From Paractinoplanes ovalisporus (GTDB taxonomy: Bacteria > Actinomycetota > Actinomycetes > Mycobacteriales > Micromonosporaceae), in NCBI RefSeq assembly GCF_016834655.1, contig NZ_JAENHP010000036.1:1-64000 (forward strand): 64,000 nt of DNA, in the 5' to 3' direction. Positions 60,383-64,000 of this stretch are shown one piece after another. How positions within the stretch are numbered: the first letter of the stretch is position 1; every line of letters begins with the position of its first letter. The notes below the pieces were generated by a model. It had not been told where the DNA came from, did no database searches, and saw only the letters and a list, made by a program, of their open reading frames with translations. Made by a program: the position numbers and the translations under genes.

Positions 60383-60682
60383 TTATTTGTTGATCGCCGC
60401 TCGCAGGTCGTCCACGGCGGCGGCCGCCTCGGCCATCACCTCGGCTGGGACCTCGGCCGCGAGCAGGTCGTCGGCCAGCACGCGCACCTGGTCGGGCAGG
60501 ATCATGTCGTGCTCACGCGGCACCGGGCGGCGCGGGCGGCCCTCGGCGTCGGCTCCGAGGTCGGCCAGGAGCTGCACCAAAGCGTACGTACGGTCGGCGC
60601 GCTCGTCCTGGTTCCAGCGCGGCTGCTCCCACACGCGGATCTGGTTGAGCAGCCGGTCGATCGACGTCGCGAAGTCGGTCAC
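60383..60682 (-). CDS. Small conserved-looking protein, unknown function
   Basis: This 99-residue acidic, helical protein begins TDFATSIDRLLNQIRVWEQPRW and contains RTYALVQLLADLGAD and a C-terminal LADDLLAAEVPAEVMAEAAAAVDDL helix. No domain is recognised. The ATG at 60682 starts leftward. The gene is convergent with the thiolase gene, and the terminator of the gene at 60751 lies just upstream. Confidence 0.7.
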   Translation of the reverse strand: MTDFATSIDRLLNQIRVWEQPRWNQDERADRTYALVQLLADLGADAEGRPRRPVPREHDMILPDQVRVLADDLLAAEVPAEVMAEAAAAVDDLRAAINK

Positions 60683-60692
60683 CCGAACAGGC

Positions 60693-60735
60693 TAAAAGAA
60701 ACGCCCGGACCACCGTACGGGGGCCCGGGCGTCTT
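60693..60735 (-). terminator. Intrinsic terminator of the Bax-inhibitor-1 family gene
   Basis: ACGCCCGG (60701-60708) pairs with CCGGGCGT (60725-60732) and a T-rich tail (TTCTTTT on the minus strand) follows. It lies 16 bases past the stop. Confidence 0.8.
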
Positions 60736-60750
60736 TGATCTTCGGCGGTG

Positions 60751-61578
60751 CTAGTCGTCGCCGCCCTGCAGGAAGCTCAGCAGGCGCAGGATTTCGAGGT
60801 AGAGCCAGACCAGGCTGACCAGGATGCCGAACGCGGCGACCCAGGAGTAACGCGCCGGCAGGCCCGCCCGCACGCCCTCTTCGACCTCGTTGAAGCTGAG
60901 GATGAAGCTGAGCGCGGCGACCACGATGCAGACGATGCTGAAGATGTAGCCCAGCGGACCGTTGTCACGCAGGCCGGTGTTGAAGCCGAACAGGCTCAGC
61001 ACGATGTTGATCAGCATGACGGCGAACAGGCCGCCCATCACGATGATCATGCCGCGCTGGAACTTCGGCGTGGCCCGGATGACCTTGGCCTTGTAGAGGA
61101 AGGCCGTCAGGAAGAACACGCCGAAGGTGGCGATCACTGCCTGCAGCACGACGCCCTGATAGCCGGCGATGACCGAGAAGACCTTGGAGGCCATGCCGAC
61201 GAAGACGCCCTCGACCACCGCGTAGCCCACGATGAGCGCCGGGTTGGCCATGCGCATGAACGAGATCACGAGACCGAGCACGAGGCCGATGACCGCGGCG
61301 CCGATCCAGGCGGCACCGGTCAGGGCCTCGGGGATCACGTTCCACGCGACCACCGCGGAGACGCCGGTGATGCCGAGCAGCGTGACCGTCTTGACGACGA
61401 CGTCGTCGACCGTCATGGGCTGGACGGCGGGCGGAGCGGCGGGGTAATCCGACGCGCCGGGATACGGCTGACCGTAACCCGGGGCGGCACCGGCGGGGCC
61501 GTAAGCCCCGTACCCGGCCGTACGCTCCCGCTCGGCCGCCTGGCCGAGGCGCGAGAGCACCGGGTTGGAAGTCTTCAC
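60751..61578 (-). CDS. Bax inhibitor-1/YccA family membrane protein
   Basis: This 275-residue protein has a Pro/Tyr/Gly-rich N-terminal tail (YGAYGPAGAAPGYGQPYPG) and about seven membrane helices. It shows the family pattern: FFLTAFLYKAKVI, GLFAVMLINIVLSLF and a late FNEVEEGVRAGLPARYSWVAAFGI segment. The family includes calcium-leak channels; function in actinobacteria is unproven. GGGAGG precedes the GTG at 61578 by nine bases. Confidence 0.92.
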   Translation of the reverse strand: MKTSNPVLSRLGQAAERERTAGYGAYGPAGAAPGYGQPYPGASDYPAAPPAVQPMTVDDVVVKTVTLLGITGVSAVVAWNVIPEALTGAAWIGAAVIGLVLGLVISFMRMANPALIVGYAVVEGVFVGMASKVFSVIAGYQGVVLQAVIATFGVFFLTAFLYKAKVIRATPKFQRGMIIVMGGLFAVMLINIVLSLFGFNTGLRDNGPLGYIFSIVCIVVAALSFILSFNEVEEGVRAGLPARYSWVAAFGILVSLVWLYLEILRLLSFLQGGDD

Positions 61579-61729
61579 TGTGTCCAGCCTCCCTTTGAGG
61601 TTGAGGCACGTTTGGCGTGCCGTTCCAGGGTACGGGAGCGAGCTGATCAGGAAAGCCTCGGAATGCTGTGAACAGGCTGAATGTAAAACCGTCGAAATGC
61701 CACGGCCGGGACGTGGGGGGACTGCGCGG

Positions 61730-61813
61730 TGCCCGGGGCGGGTCTCGAACCCGCACGCCTTCGTGAGGCAGCCGCTTTTAAGGCGGCCGTGTCTGCCGTT
61801 CCACCACCCGGGC
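61730..61813 (-). tRNA. bldA: tRNA-Leu (anticodon UAA), bldA-type
   Basis: The minus strand folds as a cloverleaf: acceptor GCCCGGG with CCCGGGC and discriminator A, an anticodon arm GCCGC-CTTAAAA-GCGGC with anticodon UAA, a long class II variable arm (TGCCTCACGAAGGCG) and a T arm GCGGG-TTCGAGA-CCCGC. CCA is not encoded. It reads the rare UUA codon. In streptomycetes the single such tRNA is BldA, which limits developmental genes with TTA codons. Confidence 0.95.
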
Positions 61814-61893
61814 GGGCCCAGGACGTTCCCGTTGCTACCTCGGAAACGCCCTAGGACACCGTATACGTCCGAGCCCGGACAGAGGACCCCGCC

Positions 61894-62026
61894 CAAGCGG
61901 GACCCGGCCTCCACGTTCAGTCACTCACCGGACCGCAGAACCACTGGGGCAAGCGGGACCGGCCTCCACGTTCAGTCACTCACCGGACCGCAGAACCACT
62001 GGGGCAGGCGGGACTAGGCGTCCACC
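61894..62026. repeat. 55-bp tandem repeat including the ndh 3' end
   Basis: CAAGCGGGAC begins copies at 61894 and 61950 (56 bases). A third, CAGGCGGGAC at 62005, covers the stop codon and last codons of ndh. The first two copies differ by one base. Confidence 0.8.
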
Positions 62027-63372
62027 TTCGGGCGCTCGGCGGGGCGCTGCACCGGCGGGGTCACCTCGGTGAACTCCTCGCGCGGGGAGTGCAGCTGGCC
62101 GAGGGCGATCGTCTCGCGCTTGAACAGCATGGCGAGCGTCCAGTCGGCGACCACCCGGGCCTTGCGGTGGAACGACGGGATGTGGCTCACGTGGTAGGTG
62201 CGGTGCATGAACCACGCCGGCCAGCCCTTGACCTTGATGCCGTAGACGTGCGCGACACCCTTGCCGAGGCCGAGGCCGGCGACGCTGCCGATGTACTTGT
62301 GCTTGTATTCCTTGGGCTCGCCCCCGAGGACGACCTGCCGGATGTTGTCGGCCAGCACCCGGGCCTGGCGGACCGCGTGCTGGGCGCTCGGCGAGCACCA
62401 GCCGCCGGGGTTGGTCAGGTCGGGAACCTGGGCGCTGTCGCCCGCGCTCCACGCGCCCTCGAGCACGTTGCCGTCGCTGTCGGCCACCTGCAGCGTGGGC
62501 AGGCAGTTGACGTGGCCCTTGGGGCCGCGGGGCAGGTCGGTGTGGTCGAGCATCGGCGACGGCTTGACGCCGGCCGTCCACACCAGGGTCTCGGCCCGGA
62601 ACGTGTCGCCGTCGGAGAGCACGATCTCGCCGTCGACGCACGAGTTGAGGAAGGTGTCGAGGCGCAGCGAGATGCCGCGCTTGGCCAGCTCGCGGGCCGC
62701 GTAGGCGCCCATCTTGGGGCCGACCTCGGGCAGGATGCGGTTGGTCGCCTCGACCAGGACGAACTTGAGCTCGTTCTTGTCCAGCTCGGGGTAGTACTTC
62801 AGGGCGTCGCGGACGACGTCTTCCATCTCGGCCAGCGCCTCGATGCCGGCGAACCCGCCGCCGACGAAGACGAAGGTCAGCGCCGCCTTGCGCAGCTCGG
62901 GGTCGGGCGTGACGGCCGCGACGTCGAGCTGGTCGAGGATGTGGTTGCGCAGGTAGGTGGCCTCACCGATGGTCTTGAGGCCGATGCCGCGCTCGCTCAG
63001 GCCGGGGATCGGCAGCGTACGCGAGACGGAACCCGGCGCCACGATGATGTGGTCGTAGCTCAACTCGGTGGCCGGGCCCTCGATGGGCTGGATGGTCACC
63101 GTCTTGCGTGCGTGCTCCACCTTGGTGACCTCGCCGGACACCACGCGACACTTCTTGAGCTCGCGGCGGAGCGGCACGACGCTGTGCCGCGGGGAGATGT
63201 TGCCGGCCGCCGCCTCGGGGAGGAACGGCTGGTACGTCATGTGCGGCTGCGGGTCGATGACAACGATCTCGGCCCGGCGCCGGTTGAGCTTCTTCGACAG
63301 ACGCAGGGCGGCGTAAAGACCGACGTGCCCTGCACCTACGACGACGATGCGCTGCGGATTCACATGAGCCAT
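62014..63372 (-). CDS. ndh: Type II NADH dehydrogenase
   Basis: This 452-residue flavoprotein passes electrons from NADH to menaquinone without pumping protons. It has the FAD motif VVVGAGHVGLYAALRL, HMTYQPFLPEAAAG, the NADH motif FVFVGGGFAGIEAL, and AWSAGDSAQVPD. The C-terminal amphipathic membrane-binding part includes WPAWFMHRTYHVSHIP. The ATG at 63372 is chosen (MAHVNPQRIVVVG); a longer frame begins at 63420. The gene stands alone. Confidence 0.93.
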   Translation of the reverse strand: MAHVNPQRIVVVGAGHVGLYAALRLSKKLNRRRAEIVVIDPQPHMTYQPFLPEAAAGNISPRHSVVPLRRELKKCRVVSGEVTKVEHARKTVTIQPIEGPATELSYDHIIVAPGSVSRTLPIPGLSERGIGLKTIGEATYLRNHILDQLDVAAVTPDPELRKAALTFVFVGGGFAGIEALAEMEDVVRDALKYYPELDKNELKFVLVEATNRILPEVGPKMGAYAARELAKRGISLRLDTFLNSCVDGEIVLSDGDTFRAETLVWTAGVKPSPMLDHTDLPRGPKGHVNCLPTLQVADSDGNVLEGAWSAGDSAQVPDLTNPGGWCSPSAQHAVRQARVLADNIRQVVLGGEPKEYKHKYIGSVAGLGLGKGVAHVYGIKVKGWPAWFMHRTYHVSHIPSFHRKARVVADWTLAMLFKRETIALGQLHSPREEFTEVTPPVQRPAERPKVDA

Positions 63373-63416
63373 TCTCGCGCGCCGAAGGGCCCCCGCGCCT
63401 CCTGGTGTGACGTACA

Positions 63417-63430
63417 ACAAATCGATTTGT
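63417..63430. promoter_or_regulatory. Perfect palindrome ACAAATCGATTTGT upstream of ndh
   Basis: The 14-base perfect palindrome lies about 45 bases upstream of the ndh start, between the divergent-looking promoter area and the membrane gene end. It could be an operator, but it does not match the Rex consensus well. Confidence 0.4.
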
Positions 63431-63463
63431 CAAGTGCTGTGACACACAAATTGCAGGCATATT

Positions 63464-64000
63464 TCACGGCCTATGAACAAGGCGTGCTATGAGCAGCGTG
63501 GCACCTGCGGCGCCGGCCAGACCGACCACTGTGGCCACCAGGAACGGGCCGCCCGCGAGTTGAGCGGCGAGTCCCAGCGCGAACACGGTGAGTACGGCCG
63601 AGATGAGGATCACGGCTAATGCCCGGGCCAGCCACAGGCCCACGACGTCGAAATTCACCACCGCGTCGGACGGGAGCACGGCCGCCAATGCCGTGAGCGA
63701 ATGACCCAGATAGAGCGCGGCGGCGATGGTCAATACCCGCCACAGCGAGACCTCGGAGTCATAGAACGCGGTGTCGAGCAGCCAGCCACCGATCACGACC
63801 AATGCGGCAAACGTCGCGCCCCGGCCCCGCGGAGCGAATGCGGGATAAAGAGCGACAACGGCCAGCGGTACGAAGTATTGGGTGCCGAACAGCCCCGACG
63901 GCCACGCCACCGACACCGCGACCAGGCCGCACACGCCGATCGCGCAGCGCACCAGGAACGGCAGCACGGTCGCGCGGGACAGGGTGCGCCGGGCGCCGCC
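63464..64000 (-). CDS. Small polytopic membrane protein, 5' end beyond the window
   Basis: The frame stays open to the window edge; the part seen (about 178 codons) has five or six hydrophobic segments, such as FLVRCAIGVCGLVAVSVAW and YLGHSLTALAAVLP, and ends LLIARLVHRP. A GTG at 63967 could be the start, but upstream in-frame codons (TLSRATV) suggest it may be longer. No family is recognised. Confidence 0.65.
   Translation of the reverse strand, partial: GGARRTLSRATVLPFLVRCAIGVCGLVAVSVAWPSGLFGTQYFVPLAVVALYPAFAPRGRGATFAALVVIGGWLLDTAFYDSEVSLWRVLTIAAALYLGHSLTALAAVLPSDAVVNFDVVGLWLARALAVILISAVLTVFALGLAAQLAGGPFLVATVVGLAGAAGATLLIARLVHRP

Noticed and set aside
63417..63455. A Rex-type redox operator before ndh
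   Set aside because: The Rex consensus TTGTGA-n-TCACAA is not met. Only a different palindrome and scattered TGTGACA words are present.

Overview
The window looks like the chromosome of a high-GC filamentous actinomycete, probably Micromonosporaceae (Actinoplanes-like). This rests on the very high GC, many GTG and TTG starts, mycothiol metabolism (Mca), F420-type oxidoreductase and type II NADH dehydrogenase genes, an IdeR/DmdR-type iron box, and a tRNA-Leu(UAA) of the bldA type. No replication origin, rRNA operon, prophage or CRISPR array is visible.

Region by region. 1-3.4 kb: the 3' end of an IS30-family transposase, an F420-type oxidoreductase, a frameshifted arginase-like gene, a ten-unit 32-bp minisatellite and a secreted His/Gly-rich protein. 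3.9-11.5 kb: an iron-siderophore transport locus. A gapless leftward operon encodes two FecCD-like permeases, a FecE-like ATPase and a heterodimeric exporter-fold ABC pair with complementary degenerate ATP sites. A divergent gene encodes the binding lipoprotein, and an iron box lies between them. 11.6-22.4 kb: a secreted GH2 glycosidase with two AbfB domains and a TTA codon, an acyl-CoA dehydrogenase, a UDP-glucose dehydrogenase and a 1,708-residue membrane protein. 22.4-27.8 kb: a less ordered, partly lower-GC accessory segment with repeats, a histidine-phosphatase relative, an acetyltransferase, a methyltransferase, and a CdiA-CT-like nuclease toxin with a SitI3-like immunity protein beside the remnant of a binding-protein gene.

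27.4-38.4 kb: a leftward group (ADP-ribosylglycohydrolase/phosphatase fusion, YyaL-like protein, purK, purE, glutaredoxin-like protein), a GGDEF-EAL protein, then mca, a DUF4307 gene and greA. 38.5-43.5 kb: threonine ammonia-lyase, an amidase, cystathionine gamma-synthase, a HIT protein and msrA. 43.5-55 kb: a schlafen/AlbA_2-type ATPase gene apparently inserted at the 3' end of msrA between 44-bp direct repeats; a polyphosphate pair (CYTH-CHAD and PPK2); RNase Z behind a structured leader; an HtrA-like protease; and a TPM-domain protein. 55.2-64 kb: cystathionine beta-synthase, a YkvA-like protein, two SGNH hydrolases, a thiolase, a Bax-inhibitor-1 family protein, bldA-type tRNA, ndh and a partial membrane protein. 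The order thiolase, SGNH hydrolase, cbs, metB, greA, DUF4307, mca, small membrane protein, YyaL recalls, from memory, M. tuberculosis Rv1074c-Rv1084. Other genes look like insertions into that backbone.

A recurring oddity is short non-coding tandem repeats. In several cases (mca, ndh, the HtrA-like gene, the FecD-like permease, and msrA over a longer distance) one copy is the 3' end of a gene including its stop codon. The strongest leads for something undescribed are the msrA-inserted ATPase cassette with its palindromic operator/RBS, the structured leader with a micro-ORF before the RNase Z gene, and the orphan nuclease toxin/immunity module.
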